A stretch of DNA of 64,000 nucleotides from Eumeta japonica (GCA_005406025.1 BGZK01000220.1:124001-188000); one strand, 5' to 3'. Counted from the first letter of the stretch, positions 35,810 to 50,019 are shown. Numbers and translations: made by a program. Notes: generated from the letters alone by a model not told the origin.

Positions 35810-36310
35810 CTTTATTGTCAATTTCATCCAAGTACCACTTCCAATATCGCTTTTGTTTCTAATCCCGATTCCATTACTAGTTCTATTTTCGATCACAATC
35901 AAATTTTTAGTTCCGACTACCATTCTCCTGCCTAATTTAATGCAAATAATTTTTCAGCCTCGATTCTGATTTCGTTCATAATTCTAATTCTGACCCCGTT
36001 CACAATTTAAAACTCAATCCCACTCTTGGTTTCAAACTCAGTGCTCAAGCACTTTGAATTCTAGTCTACGTACACCTTTTAAATTGTGGTTCCATTCTCA
36101 ATTCTAATCTTGTTTATCTTCCGTATTATTTCAATTTTTAACTCCTGTGTTACTTTAGATTACAATCTTACTTTCGCTGTTGGTTTTAATCCCGGTCCTA
36201 AATTAGGTTCCTATCTCAGAGTCGATACCGATTCTGCTTACGATCTTCTATCCAACCTCAATCCAAATTTCGTTTTTGATTTCATTTCTAATAAAATAGG
36301 CCTACAAAAA
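35810..36310 (-). repeat. Pyrimidine-rich degenerate repeat tract
   Basis: The top strand is dominated by 'attctaattctgaccccg', 'aatcccgattccatt' and similar words, the complement of the purine-rich cores at 52.7 and 61.4 kb. No terminal hairpin/CTAG end was recognised here. The 77-codon frame at 36086-36319 is a composition artefact. Confidence 0.45.
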
Positions 36311-36319
36311 AAAAATTGA

Positions 36320-38160
36320 TGTGGCTCTGTTTGTGCCTGTGGTCAATAAAATAGGTAATGTACAATATATTGTCATAGTTTTTTTTACTCATCAGCTCTA
36401 GTTTACCTTCTACCCTAATTTAATTTTTTTCCCGGTCTTTTAGGTAAATATTCATTATTACAATAACATCGATAAAGTTCATGTTACTATATCATTATGG
36501 CTAGTACGTCCAGATGTTGTGTTAACAATCCTGATACATTTTGTTATGTTTGTGGTGAATACAATACATACTAAAACATCGGCGTAAATCGATAACAGAC
36601 ACTGAATCGTCTGTATTTTGCTTACTTCGGTATTGAAATTCGACACCAAGATAAAGTGTGGGCGCCTCATAGTGTATGTAAACAATTTCTTAATGTTTAA
36701 TACCTACCAATAAAATATATTTTTTTCTGAAAACTGTACTTTTTATATCTCGGGAACTAGATCTGATAAAAAAAAACCGATACCATTTTTGATATCACCA
36801 TGTAAGACGTACTTAAAATCAGGTCTAAAATCCCCGGCACCAAAATCGTTGTAGGCCTGCGTAATGATTCCATTCTGATTTGCGGTTCTAAACTCAAAGG
36901 CGTTACATGACATATGACCTATTTTAAGGAAATAAATAGTTCCAAGCAACAATAACTATAAACATATAACATTTCGTTTGTTTATACACTCTCTCTATCT
37001 TTTGCTTAAAGATGGAAGTACGATAAGAAATGAAAGTTGGTGGAAGGTTGAATAGTTTTACGTTAATGTAAACTACAAAGAGGACAACGTTTTACTTTAT
37101 AACAAGTAAGTTTAAGCCAATAAATAGCTTAAACTTATTTATTATAAAGTTCAAGGTTGTTTGATGGAACAGTTCGTGCGAGAAAGAAAAAGAAAGAAAC
37201 TTATAATATTTAACATTTTCACAGAAGCAATGTTTTGATTAACTGAACACACATTCCATATTTTGCATCAGTTCCTTTGTCAATATAGTTTGAATTAATT
37301 TTCTTCTTCATTTATGTAACTTATTTGTGATTCATAATCAATATGGTGGCACGCTATAATATCAGGTTTGATTTTCTGGGTGGTAACACATTTGTAAATT
37401 AATATTTCAAGGTTGCTTCCTAATTAATTTCTGTTCAAATTTAAAATAAGACGATGTGCTCAGGGTATACAGGTCATTGCGAACGTGCTCATACGATAGG
37501 CGAAAATCTAATTTGCGATTTTGCAATAGCATTGTTGCCTGAGAAATATACTACAAACATATTCCTAGATTGGCTATAAATGTAAGCTAGATACAACGAC
37601 AACCACTAAAATTAAATTAAAACAATTAATAGACAACCACATTGTAAGACAGCTAAGATTCTTTACCCATTCTTGCAGAATTATGCAAAACAAAATTTTA
37701 CTTGTATCGTATTACTAGATAAATTTTGATGTACGTCTAGTAATAAACTCAGTATTTCATTAATAATTTGGTTATCATGGTTATTTCCACAATAATTTTA
37801 AAATTAAGTACATTTTAATATTTCTTATTAATCTAATCTTCTTAATTAAAGAAATTAAAACACTATCAAGAATGTTATTAATGTATTCGAGTATAATTAT
37901 GACTAATATCTACTATGTTATTCATATTATATCCTTTATCTTATAATTCCTTTTAATTTGTATAAAAGTTTATTAAAACTTGAATTATATGAAATAGAAA
38001 TTATTTTCCAAATTTTTAAATTTTAAGCTATATAAGTATTATAAACAAATACATAATATTAACCGATATATATATCTCCATTTAAGATCTTACTTAACTA
38101 AATTGACCATTGAACATGCATTAGATTTATTTTTTCAATAGTTCACATAACTTATAAGCT
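36320..38160. other. AT-rich non-coding stretch
   Basis: No gene is supported. Contains the interrupted inverted repeat listed at 37094-37150. Confidence 0.4.
37094..37150. repeat. Hairpin, 24 bp stem, 9-nt loop
   Basis: Arms 37094-37117 and 37127-37150 pair at 22 of 24 positions (left end actttataa, right end ttataaagt). Confidence 0.85.
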
Positions 38161-38164
38161 CCGT

Positions 38165-38335
38165 GGAAGAAGCGATCTCGAGTGGCGAAACGCGTAGGCG
38201 TTTAAGCTTGCGGTCCTGTCTAGCCTACAACATAGATTGATGACCTCGTAGAGGTCTAGGTCGTTGACAGGCTGCTCAGAACCGTCCACTGTGGATATCT
38301 CGACGGAGGCTTATGTTACGTGATTGCCTTTATAA
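38165..38335 (+). mobile_element. RTE-type LINE 3'-end remnant
   Basis: Frames around 38220-38325 give PTT, then a stop, then IDDLVEV; next AAQNRPLW and STEAYV. These resemble the GRPPTRWxDDL..VAG..W...AQDRxxWRxxEEAYVQQ tail of RTE-type reverse-transcriptase LINEs. The pieces are in different frames with stops. Family assignment is by eye. Confidence 0.5.
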
Positions 38336-38779
38336 AGCAAAAGAGAACGCGTTAACTAAACTAATGATTTTATGTGTCATTAAGATGACGTGGTAGAGAA
38401 AATTAATGATTTAGATTAGCAAAATACAGTCAGTTATTAAAATTTAAACTATGACTGATATTAATCATTCTACAATCAAAATAATACAATTATGGTTTGC
38501 ATAAATAGCTATCGCTGTGGTTGCTTACAAACGCTATAGTAACACTTGCGAACTCCTTAAAATGTCGTCAAGTTGATTTACAACGCTTTTGGACCGCGCA
38601 CCCAGAACGAAGTAACTGATGTTCACGCGGTTACTGCGGTTTCAAGTAATCGAAATAACGATATCATAAAGTTAACATCTTCTACCTTATTACTCTCATT
38701 CTATGTGTACTCAAAACACAAACGAAAATACAAACACACAGTTAAATAATCCACAAATAACATCAACCTTTCCTGCGAT

Positions 38780-39010
38780 TCTAATACTGGGTGAAAGCCG
38801 AGAGCGCGAACGCGATCGCTCTGCGCACCCGTCGATAAGATTCAAATTTATCGCACCGAATCGGACCAGACGCCCCCCTCCGGCCCATTGTGTACGCTTC
38901 CACCGTGTTAATCTGTTTGGGGGTAGCATTGTAGCCGCGTAACTGATGTGCACCGCCGGACCATTGTTAGGCGGGGGCGAGAGGGGGGGGAACGGTCTTG
39001 CAAGAATTTG
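38780..39010. promoter_or_regulatory. GC-rich CpG island
   Basis: CpG-rich (gagagcgcgaacgcgatcgc) and G-runs (gcgggggcgagagggggggg), flanked by AT-rich DNA. Open on both strands because of composition; I do not call a gene. Confidence 0.25.
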
Positions 39011-39149
39011 CATCATTGAGTGTAAGGTTTAGGTGTTGTAAGTACAACATATAAATGTTGTGATCATTATATAGAGCCACGCTGACAATTTACTTAAATT
39101 TCTAGCGTTAACTCAAACTCAGAACGTCTAGTTTGAACAGTTATCTTTT

Positions 39150-39480
39150 TGATCCCCGAGACAAACAGAGGAGCGTCGTAAATTTAACATGTGTATCTGT
39201 GTGTCTATTTGCTGGCATCATAACTCCCAAACAATACAACCGATATACATTTAGTACTTTTTGTTTGAAAAGTTACTTAATCGAGAACGATGATCTAAGA
39301 AAATTTGTTCAGCTGAGTGAATATTATCAGCTCTTTTCTAGTTGGTAAATGAATGTGAGCCCTACCACAAGTCTGATCTAGACCAATCAAATTCTGTTAC
39401 TTCAATGATATTAGAAGAGTTGTGTTACTTTGAATTTATGCTCCAGCATCATCTAGAATTTTCAGAATATCCAACGGCAA
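39150..39480 (+). repeat. Dispersed repeat 'K', copy 1
   Basis: Shares 'gtgtatctgtgtgtctat', 'aatcgagaacg' and 'cttcaatgatattaga' blocks, in the same order and spacing, with 55195-55520. It has the 'cccaaacaatacaaccgat' (contraction, angle, question) wording common in insect non-autonomous repeats. No protein is encoded. Confidence 0.6.
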
Positions 39481-39546
39481 CTCACTGCACTTAATGTGTT
39501 TTCGCTTATTGAAATGGTATTAATGCATAGATTATAGAAAGGCAGA

Positions 39547-39780
39547 CTAGTTTTCTCCACGGCTCCACCTGCGGACATACAATACATTTCTCTATTTTGT
39601 ATATTGATCGATGACACTGACAGTCATGATCACGACCGCAATCCCGTTCTCTATTCTGATCCTGCTCTCGACGCCATTTTCTCTCGATTTCGATGGCAAT
39701 TTTCTGGTTCCGAATCCGGTCTTGAATTAAAGCCTTTCTAAGTAGAATCCGATGCCATCAACGGTTTAGCGCTGAATATA
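39547..39780 (-). repeat. Short purine-rich-core element, minus orientation
   Basis: On the minus strand it ends in 'ccgcaggtggagccgtgg' followed by gagaaaactagt, the hairpin-plus-CTAG terminus seen at 53.08, 61.77 and 62.74 kb. It is preceded by the (complement of) pyrimidine words 'tctcgatttcgatgg' and 'tattctgatcctgctctc'. The far end is not defined. Confidence 0.5.
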
Positions 39781-39789
39781 ATAAAATAA

Positions 39790-42700
39790 GGCACGCTGGT
39801 GTACGGTACGGAGGACGGACTACGACGGAGTTGGCTTAGAGAAATGAAGTTAATGGATGATTGCTGTTTTGTAAGAATGAGTGGGATGTTGAAGACGATA
39901 TGAATGAATGGTGTAATATACTACAGATTACAAACACAAATGAACGGTGAAATACGATGATGCTGATATCAATTGCTTCAAGTCCGACATATGAAGTATT
40001 ATTAAATAATAAACGGCAAAATTAAAGTTTGGAAATCCGCTTCTTAGTCTTTGTTGTTCTACTGAGGCCTGTTTGTTATGAGAATTATTAAATAGCTTTT
40101 TTTGGTCGATTTCACTAATAGTAAAATTCTGTAAACTTTCTATACGATTCTTTGATTGGATTATTTGTCAAAATTATTTTATCAGAGTTAGGAAAACATT
40201 CATTTTATTTATGGGTGATGATCGAAATTGACTTTCTAAAACACGGTTTATTGAAAGTCAATTACAAATATTAATTTCTTAGCCGGGCTTATATCTTAAC
40301 TATTTAATAGTTAATATGATATAACAAAATTCCGCTCGCCTGTTTTGTAGGTTTATATACAAGTAACAAACAATACCCTAAATGCTCAATATAATAACAT
40401 CTTGAAAACCCTGATGGGTCTTTTGCGCTTTCAACGCACCAGGGATTTTTATTGGTGCTCATACAGACAACTTTTATGCAATCATTTGTTGTGATGTTGC
40501 GCGTGCGATCGAGTGCGAACGGGATCATGAGAATGATGTACGAAATATTGAACTGTATCGTCTTCAGTAGTTTCGTATCTGTCATGTCATGCCATGTCAT
40601 TGGTCTGCACATCCACAACTGATATGGATCCGATGAAACGATATCTTAATTTCATTAATTTTTAATATTCTTGTAATTACTTTCAATACTTATACGTTCT
40701 GTAAGAAAACTCATATACAAACTTAGTCCGAATGAAAAGCTTTCATCATTATCGTAGCAATTGGCGTACAATCATAGAGCGCACAATATAAATAAAGCGA
40801 GCGTTATCAACAAAACCTAACGGGCGTGGGCAAGACACGTACTGTAATTCCGCTGACCGAATCTCAGCGGCTGGACTATAATTGATTAATAGTTTTTGTT
40901 GCGGCCAGATCGCAACTCCAATCCATTACTGCTGCTCGTCGGCGTACCGGCTACACGTGAAGGAAGATGATTGTACAGATGGGAGAATGACACGTGTACA
41001 CGACTCGTGCGAGAAATGAATGGAAAGCGAAATTGATAGATTTTAATAGATTTTATGTGTACTCGTTGCCTGTAGATCTACAAGGTATGTTATAGACATT
41101 AAGAATATTGAAATAATCATTAATTGTTTACTGAACTTTCTTTGTTATTTTGAAGTTTGAAGATTACATCGAAGAAGAACTCAACACTTTTAGTATCGAG
41201 TTGAATAGAAACTAATTTGTGCTATCGCGTTCGTCGGCACTGTATTATAGTTTGAAAAACATCTTTCTTACATTTTTCCGTTAATAATATAAAGAAAAGA
41301 CTTTAATATAATTGAATTATTAACTTTAAAATTATATTTACTACGTATTATATACGAGGAAAATAGTAATTTCTTTATTAGTGGGAAACTCAAGGGAGAA
41401 AGATCAAAAAGCCTCATTTTAAAATTATTTCTTTGGTAAAAATCCTAAATGGCCCCTGAATGAAATTATTAACTGACAATGAAAATGTTGTATTTTGTAA
41501 AGAAACAATACCAATCTGAATATGGCAAAATAAAAGAAAAACAATCTATTAGTTACATAACAAGGAAAGTATGACTTTTCGCGAATTGTTTATTATTTCT
41601 TTCTAATGAATAACGGACTTACTATATTCGCTATCATTGAATATCGACGTCATCGCCTTATCCTATGCCTCTTGTGCCTCAATCTCACATATTAATTTCA
41701 AGGGTCGCAGACAATTCTTAGCTTCCAGAATAAGTCGGTGGTATGTTGGGAGAAAGTTTTCTTCAGATGAGCAGGCAGTCGCCAACGAAGCACATCAACA
41801 CGCTCGACATTGACACGCACCAGTGACTCCTTTGGTATTAGTGCTGTCGTTGGGTGGCGGTGACCATCTATTTTACAATCCACCCGTGTGCTTCGCCGTC
41901 CCTTAAAAAATTATAACAAAAAATGTAACCAGCTCTGACAACAAAGACTGTTTACTTTTTAAAATGTTAATGCCTCGATTGTTTTATAAGAACATGATAA
42001 ACGAAATTAAAACAAAACACAATTACCTGATAACACTTGGACTGGGTGATATAAGATATTTTTTTGTCTGCGCTCTCGTATCATAACTCTTTTATGTCCA
42101 AGCTAACCGATAAGTGGACCGATTCAAAGTATAACTAAAATCAAATATTGCATTGAACCATAAAAATATCGATCGAACGGAACTACTCTGAAAGTACAGT
42201 AAAAGTATTCTGCTTTTCATCGTTTCTTACTTTCAACTTTTTATTATTATAAATATTTATGTAATTATTGTTTTTACCCGTTTTTTTTTTTGGTGTATTT
42301 TCGGGGGCAAATTGTCAAAAAAATCATAACCTGTGTCATCTTTTCATACTTAATACCTTTACAGTGAGGTTTGTTTTTCAAACTATATTCTGCTTTGGAA
42401 CAAAGCTGTAGGCCTTCAAATTTTATTCATTTACGAAATAATGACATTCCCGCCGTACTCAAAAATATAGTGTACACAAATAAACACAGTAACGATTTCC
42501 AAACTGCGACAATATAAATACTAAAGGAAAACTATGCTAGAAATTCTGAGCTACATTATTATTTTGTTAATAGTTAACGATTTTTTATTGGATGCTTGCA
42601 GTACATTTTAAAATTACTCAGGAAGTGATAAAATTCTTCATTTAATCTAAATAAAATGATGATGAAAAATTATATTTGGTTTTGTACATAAAATACGAAT

Positions 42701-45230
42701 AAACTTTTGCCCCGACCCAATATGTTTTTAACTTGTGCTATTTCAGCTTTCATTTAATTTATCATTCAATATCATTAAAATATATTTTTTTTAATAAAAT
42801 GTTGGTATAACATTGGAAATGGGTATATCGACCTATTAAATATAAAGGACATTACTTTTTATGACTATAATGAGTAGGCACTTTGAGCGAGCGAAACGAG
42901 TTTAAGATTATGAGTTGAACATTTGTAAAAGGAGGAATAATGAAACATTTTATACAAGAAAAAAGAAATTTTTTCTACCGCACTTTTATTTCCAGAAAAT
43001 ACGACAACAATAAAAATAGAACGATCAAGCCCTATAAATAAATGCGTTGTCCTTTTGACGTTTGACGAGAAATAATGTTCTATCCCTGGACGGTCACCAA
43101 CTCGTGCAGTTTTTAAGCTTGTACATAAAGACATTACTTTTGTTTATATTTCTTTATATACATATTTACAAGTGTAAAGAAATGCTTCAGTATCAGGACG
43201 TCGACAAATTTCACTCCTATTAGTTGTCACAAGCTGACAGTCTTCTAAAGCTTTAAATAGGCTATCAACTCATGGAATGTTATATGTGCAATCGGCTAGG
43301 AGGTGATTTTTGTCATCACGATAGGCAACATTCGGTTAATAGCGATACAAAAGGCAACTCATGCTTTGATAAGTTCATTCCAATGCAGTGTGCATTATAG
43401 TGCACTCTTTGAAGCGGCACCACCATATCTGTCGCGTGACCATAAGCATCGTAGCGTTAGTTTTAGTTCGCGTGTTGTGAAGTGTGGCGATAGTGAAATA
43501 ATATCATGCTTAAATCAAGCAAGAATAGAATAAATTGTCTAATAAGTTGAATGTGATTTCATCAACAGTGTCGTCTTGAATTTGTAATACAATTTTTGTC
43601 TCACTGCAGGCACAATTTCTATTATAAGGGGATTCAAATTTCACCCTATGTTGATTCGAAGCCTTTGAAGGATTGTCATATATACTGAATTTTGGTGTAA
43701 TTTGACTTTGCTGAATAGAAAATAAGTTTCCTTGTGGTGTTTTCCTTCATCACTTAACCTAATAATAGTTTTCATTTTATCTTGTATTTAACAAAAATTA
43801 ATTAATTATCGATTTCTTAGTACTTTATAATAGACAGTAAAAAGATCATCTATATGGAAGTAATAATATTCTTTAAATATCAGCGCATCATCGTCATCAA
43901 ATTTGTTGCAATTTTATGCAATAGGTAATTTAATACGTACTATCAGTAGTATGGTTTTTGAAAGCTTTATTTATATAAAAAATATTACATATACCCAATG
44001 AATGTTGTTACCGATGAAAATGTATTCAAAATCACGTTTTTTTTTGTATAATAAAAATATTAATTTTTAAAATATTTCACTGAATAATTTAGCAGTTTAT
44101 GCACGAGTACAACAGCCACTTAGCGTGCAAGTAATTCGAAACTAAATAGTATCGCTGCCTGTCGAGCACATTAGTGCTTTTTAAATTAACTATAATAATA
44201 TATTACGATGTTCAGCCCTTAAGTTTTTAGGAACCCACAAATAATTTTGTTCAACATATTGTATGTGATTATTAATTAATCAATGAAATTATGTAAATAA
44301 TGAAATGTAGAATCTGGAGGGGGGTTTATATTAAAACTAGAGTCACATAATTATTCCTCAAAAGCAAGAAATAAGTGATGTATAACCCCATGGATAATAA
44401 TCACAGCAAATATTTTTTTTATGAATACATAAAGAAATACATACTTAAAATACAATTTATCATCACGAGGTTCGAACATGAAGTTTTAACTAGCATCAGT
44501 GACATTATACACCACTAAATGACGTAAAACGCCCGGGAGTGACGCCGCACAAACTATAATACAAGTGGTAGTCGACACGATCGATGTCGTAGACATAACT
44601 CACAGTCGACCTTCAGAAAGTACAATCATCAACCGGTCCTCTTCTTCAAAAAATCTTCAAAGTTTTAATAACCCTACAATTTTTCACTTGTATTTAAATA
44701 CACTATCAAGAATAAGATATAATTTAATTTTGAAACAGATGGATAAACGTATGGAACCATGAAAGATAAAATATGATTATTACGTTTTTAACAATTATGT
44801 TGTAGTATACGTTGCCTATGGCTCAAACTGGGTCCAAATAGCAAAAGGTAGAGGTAAATGGTCACATTGGAGAAGACCTACGCTCAATTTGGGGTTCTTG
44901 CATGGTAAACTAAAACACTAACTATTAATTTAAACAAACGAAACTAGCCAACTAATATAACATTAAAATTAAGTTAATCTCGTATTATAAGTGCAAGAAA
45001 TAAAAGACATTTTTATTTTATTTATTTTATTGTGCGGTACAAAATCGTTTTCAAACCGTCGATACAAAAACTGGGCTAGGTACTCACTGTCGCTCAGTCG
45101 ATCGCAAATGAATGTTACTCAGATAGAGGAGTCGAATCTCAACGGACAAATGACGTTTATTGTGGGTCGATTATAGCATTAGAATTCCGAAATGAAGACC
45201 GCGTCAAAGTAAACGTATCGTCATCTATGT
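39790..45230. other. Long AT-rich stretch without supported genes
   Basis: No exon, RNA gene or named element could be defended. Short structures include an 11 bp inverted repeat around a 15-base loop at 40228-40264 and an imperfect 'ccctgatgggt' / 'acgcaccaggg' stem near 40408-40444. The 104-codon minus frame at 40304-40618 overlaps the latter and is not recognised. Confidence 0.35.
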
Positions 45231-45239
45231 AGATGTAGA

Positions 45240-45960
45240 GTAATAAGCGGAAATGGAGTTGGAAGGCGCGTATGAGTTGCAAGAGCATCGCGTTCGGGAG
45301 CGTACTCCCTCGGGCCGGCGGCGATGACGCAGCCGGGGAGAGCGCGTCATCGCGGAGTCACCTACTAGAGCGCCTCCTTCCGATGGACCCTCCCGAGTGG
45401 CTATTTGATCGAAATGAAAATTTTCATTCGCCCTTAAGGGACGCGGGAGAGGACGAAGGCCGACGTTCGCGCCGCCTCCACGCGTCGCTCCGGATTTATG
45501 CGAGACATTTCGCCGCTCGCCCTTTCCCCGGACACGGATTTGATGTTCCTCTCCCGCGCTCCCTTGTTTCATAGAGCTGTAAACTCCGCCGAGCGGGCAG
45601 TCCTCCGCGGATAATGCTACTAAATTGTCTTCAACTGAAGTCCATTAATCAGCTTACACGGAAAATAACAAATTTTGTACGAGACGAGACGACGCCCGCC
45701 GTTGCTACGGGGAAAATTGTAAAATTAATTGAAATTTATTGTAAAACGCTCCGTGTTACGGTACCTATTAAATGCTCAAAGGGGCGCCGGAACTTCTGAC
45801 GTAAAGCGAAGATATAAATTAAACGGGATTGTAATCGCTCACGTTTTGAAGAGAGAAGCGACTCATGCGCCGCGCTCATAATTACGTTTTAAATACACCT
45901 CATATTTAATGTGCGAGAAGACAAAGTACTCACGCCCGTTGTGTTCAATAAATTTATCTG
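45240..45960. promoter_or_regulatory. Largest GC-rich CpG island
   Basis: About 0.7 kb of high GC with dense CpG (cgggccggcggcgatgac, gttcgcgccgcctccacg) in AT-rich DNA. Both strands are open for about 100 codons because stops are rare at this composition. It includes AT-rich homeodomain-like pockets (ttaatcagc, ttaattgaaattta). It could be a promoter or enhancer of a distant gene; no TATA or initiator can be asserted. Confidence 0.35.
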
Positions 45961-45999
45961 CAAGCAAATCAGTCTACCGTCGTGAGCGACCGACGGCCA

Positions 46000-48900
46000 A
46001 CGTCTCTTGTCACATATCAAAGGCGTATCAAATAGTTATTTTTTTTTATTATTTTAGGGTTCGTATCTTAAACGCATCAAAATAAACCTAATTCTAAGAA
46101 TGTCCTACTTTTAAAGAGCTGTGTCATTTGAACCGTAACAGACAGCCAATTGAAATTTTCGAAGTAGTTAACGCAATACCAAACCAAGAGAAAACTTTCA
46201 GGATATGATTATATATTGAAATATTTTTTTTATTTTATGATTTTGATTATTTTATGGTTTTGCACAATTTCTTTTCACGTTTATATAAAATGTAGAAATA
46301 AAGTGTAATCGGTATTTAAATATTTTATTTTTGAAGTAAAACCTTTTAGACGTAATTTGAGAGTGACTAAAATCGTTTTCGGAAGGAAGTAACCTTCAGT
46401 AAAATTTACAATTTATGTGACTATTTCTGTATTTATAATGTGAATTTCAAATTTGTCGTCAAAGAAAAATATACTAAACATTATCGATTGTCGAAAACAC
46501 GACTTCATTTGTTAAGGCCTAATATATTTATCAACAATGATTTTATTAATCATAATTAGTTGCGCGAGTACCTTCGCCCGGGCAGACGGACAAATTTCTT
46601 AATTTTTATACAAAAGCGATATCTCTTTTAATTATTGTTTATTCATAATTGTTTCATTAAAATCTAGCTGTGCCTTTGACTCCGATCTGGTGAATATAAA
46701 TTGAATCCTGTATTTTTTCTGTCCAGTAATCTATACGTTCTTAATACACCGTCTGTGAACAAGCCATTAATAAGCAATTTCAATAATAATTTTCTTTTTA
46801 AACAGTTGTAACCGCAGATTGGCCTGGGTGTACAAAGATTGGATTCCTTTATTTGCTTATTGAATTTAATCAATTACGATTCTAAATTCGGTTTGTGCTA
46901 ACAAATTCTAGCATGGCTAATTTAGTAGCAATATTTAAAACAATGCCTAACAAAAAAGTTTTACTTTAATCTCATGTAAAACTTGCACGCACTCACATTT
47001 TTTTTTGCATGTCTGTAGTGGTACATTATTACCCGTGTGTAGTATAAAAGATGGAGCTAATTGTCAACTATTTTTCTTCACAATCCCAATGATTTTAATA
47101 CGCATATCGTCAGACGCAAAACACTGGTACTCATGCGTAAACTTGTGATGTTCCTTTATTATAATATAGTAAGTTGAGGAGGAGAAAATTTGCTAGCCGT
47201 TTCTCATAAAAGCACTAGATATTCAGTAGCCCAACTGTACTGTATTTGTTCTTACAACATTTGCTAAACTGAACTTCTAGTAACGCCATATCTAAAAACA
47301 TGCTATTTATCAATAAGAAACCAAAGGCACTTTATTTGTTGAAATCTGTTTAGTAGTTTAGGCTATCTGGGGCAACGAACTATCTTTAATATCATACATA
47401 CATTCATATCATGCCATACGTACACAGATATCGTATTATACTATACATTCATACATATATATATCCAGTAAGATTCCTTCTTGCTGCAGTCGAGTCTAAA
47501 ACCTCTAACCTCTAGAAGGTAAAAAATAATACGTAATGTTCTTTTAAATTTCACATAAATAGTAGATAATATTTTGGTATATGTGTTGTCGTGTTTGAGG
47601 ACTGCAAATGAAAAGAAGGAAGTTGGCAACATATGACCTTTCTACGATAGCATACTTTAATTATTTTTGGGTAAAATTCTTGTGTGTTTGCGCATCCACT
47701 TTTCTATTCGTATTTGTCCCGCATCCACATCTCAAGACTGACAGTGAAGTTGTAATTAGCTATCCGCGATCACGAGGCGCGCCGTGCGCAATATACGGAG
47801 CGCAACAAGTGACCAAGTGTGACGTTCTAAACCGTCAGACACATGAGGGCTGACGTCGTTGACAGTTGTTTCTACATCACGGAAACTCTACATTCTACAT
47901 TCGGCTCGTATAACCGCAAAGTTGTAAGGGACATGGGAGGTGAAAAGTCGTTTCTGCATTACTAATTTTTCTTAATAAATTATATAAAGCATAGACTCAA
48001 CGATCACATATTGATGTTTCGATATTTGTTTACATTGTCTAGGTAGCTTAATTGTATTTAAATTATGCACTATCATTTTTAAGCTTATTCTATTATATTA
48101 TTTATATAGTTAGCGATCTCCTGAAGCGATTGAATTTGGATCAAAATATACCTACTACTTGTAATAAACGAAATACCAATACGTATTATTTTCGCTTTTT
48201 TGAGGTATTGTTCGTGACAGGGTTTCTTTTAATGTAACTTTATTTCCTGCATTTTAAACTTTATGTATTGTCAGTAGATGTACGAAGATCGACAACTGAC
48301 CGTAAGTTATTAGGGACCATTCCTTGTGACTACCTCCCACTATCGTAGTCTGTCTTTCGTACCTATCTTATTGGATCATATGGGTGTCCTAGTAATTCCC
48401 AGGTAATGGTACAGCATCACTTAGTTTCGAACAAAAAATGCTAAATCAAAGTCAGCACAGCCATTTGGGAGGTACGTTGATACACACAGATACATATATA
48501 CACAGATATACAAATACACAGATATATAAATACACAGATACACACTTTGAACCTATAACACCTCTCTGTCATGTACAGTGAGAGTGACAGAAAAGTGGCT
48601 GCAAAACAGTACAGTAAGCTAACTAAAACAACATTAACAAATGAACAATGCTAGTAACAAAGGTGCGGAACATAAGAGTCTGCAGATTGTACGTATAAAA
48701 TAATAAAAAAGACACCTCTCTGTTGGCGTCGAGGGTACACGAACGGTTTTTTGAAACACCAGTCGTATCATAAATTATTTTGTTGATAAAACAATAAGAG
48801 GTTTTGTAGTATTTTTTTCTGTTAATATTTGCCTACAGCTTAACCAAAAATTTTCAATAAAACCGTAGTAACTTAACCAAGTTTACGGTCTAACTCATGT

Positions 48901-49730
48901 CGAAGGTCGGTGTTCGAAAGCTTAATTCTTAGAAAAGGGGCGTTCTCAAGTAATCTCGGAATCGGATAAGGCTTAAATATGAATTTTCGCCTTAATCTGC
49001 TCGTTTTCTCACGATCAATTCTAACGTTAAAGCTTAATTAGGGATTTAAGTCTGTTTTGAAAGTAGATAAATAGTCTGTAAATGTTTATTTATTCATCCA
49101 CTCTCCACAAAGGCAATAGAACATTTTATAATTATGTAAGTCGATACATAGACTGCTTAACAAGACGATTACCATTATATTTAGATCAAAATCAACAAAT
49201 GTTAAATTAATCCACGTCTTAAAAATCTATTGGTCTAATTTTCTGCATATATGTGATCAAACCTGTACAAATACGTCGATTGTATTCTCAAATTTTTCTT
49301 TGATTTTGCTTTCTTTCACAAGCTTTGAATTTTGCAAAAAGTGAAAAAGAAATACGAAATATCTTGAAAAGAGTTAGTTTTTTTTAGCCGTCTTAGAAAA
49401 AAAAAGCGCTTTCATCAAACCACAATAAATTTTATTGGAACAAGTCTTTCACTTCTCAAAGTGGATTTTCATTCGGACTATTTTATTTGCGTTAAAATTT
49501 ATCGTAACTCAAAACTTCATTCATCAGATCCGAGCTAATGTTTCATAAATTTACTTCTGTGCTGACGTACCTCAAATCTATAACTATCAAATGGTGGATT
49601 ATTAGAACCCTTTATCACGCGAGACGGGTCGCACAACCTGCCGTTTACTAATTTTTTTCTGTTTTGTTTCCCGCATCCACAAGGGCTCCATTATTTATAC
49701 GGCGGCGGAATGATTAAAAACACGGAAGAA
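46000..49730. other. AT-rich stretch without supported genes
   Basis: Holds the simple repeat at 48481-48545. 'ttttagggttcgtatctt' at 46053 might be a truncated copy of the 17.4 kb repeat's left end, but the match is short. Confidence 0.35.
48481..48545. repeat. Imperfect 'atacacagata' tandem repeat
   Basis: Several imperfect units of about 11-18 bases built from cacagata and tacaaatacac words. Confidence 0.8.
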
Positions 49731-49734
49731 AAAA

Positions 49735-50010
49735 ATATGAATGGTACATCTTCCTCCGCGGCGCGGATTACTCTAAGCGGGCGGCGGGCGGCGGGCGCGG
49801 GCGGCGGCGGAGGGGGCGGCTCGCGCTGTAATAGCCCATAATCGTCGGTTGGCTTTCGCTGGCTTTGATTTATTGATCGCGCACTTTGTCACTGCGCCCC
49901 CGCTGGCGTTCCTCTGCTCCTGGGCCGAGATTTCTCTTACCTTACCGTATTTCGGTGGACGTCGCCGATGGGGGAATGTAGGAGGAAGTAAATAAATAAT
50001 TTTGCCGCCT
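49735..50010. promoter_or_regulatory. GC-rich CpG island
   Basis: It contains a GGC/GGGC-rich run (about 49778-49820), then 'gctttgatttattgatcg' and CpG-rich sequence to about 49990. Sharp composition boundaries. No gene is supported. Confidence 0.3.
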
Positions 50011-50019
50011 CGTGTTGAT

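Noticed and set aside
38703..39016. 79- and 101-codon frames
   Set aside because: GC-island composition; neither resembles a protein family.
40304..40618. 104-codon minus frame with several cysteines
   Set aside because: No recognisable domain. It overlaps an imperfect stem-loop repeat, and its codons follow local composition.
43303..43533. 76-codon plus-strand frame (APPYLSRDHKHR)
   Set aside because: Looked briefly like a small exon, but no family match, no splice-site support and no conserved partner in the window.
45225..45574. Overlapping open frames of about 100 codons on both strands
   Set aside because: They lie in the GC-rich island, where stop codons are rare. Low-complexity Arg/Ser/Gly content, no domain, no splice or promoter context.
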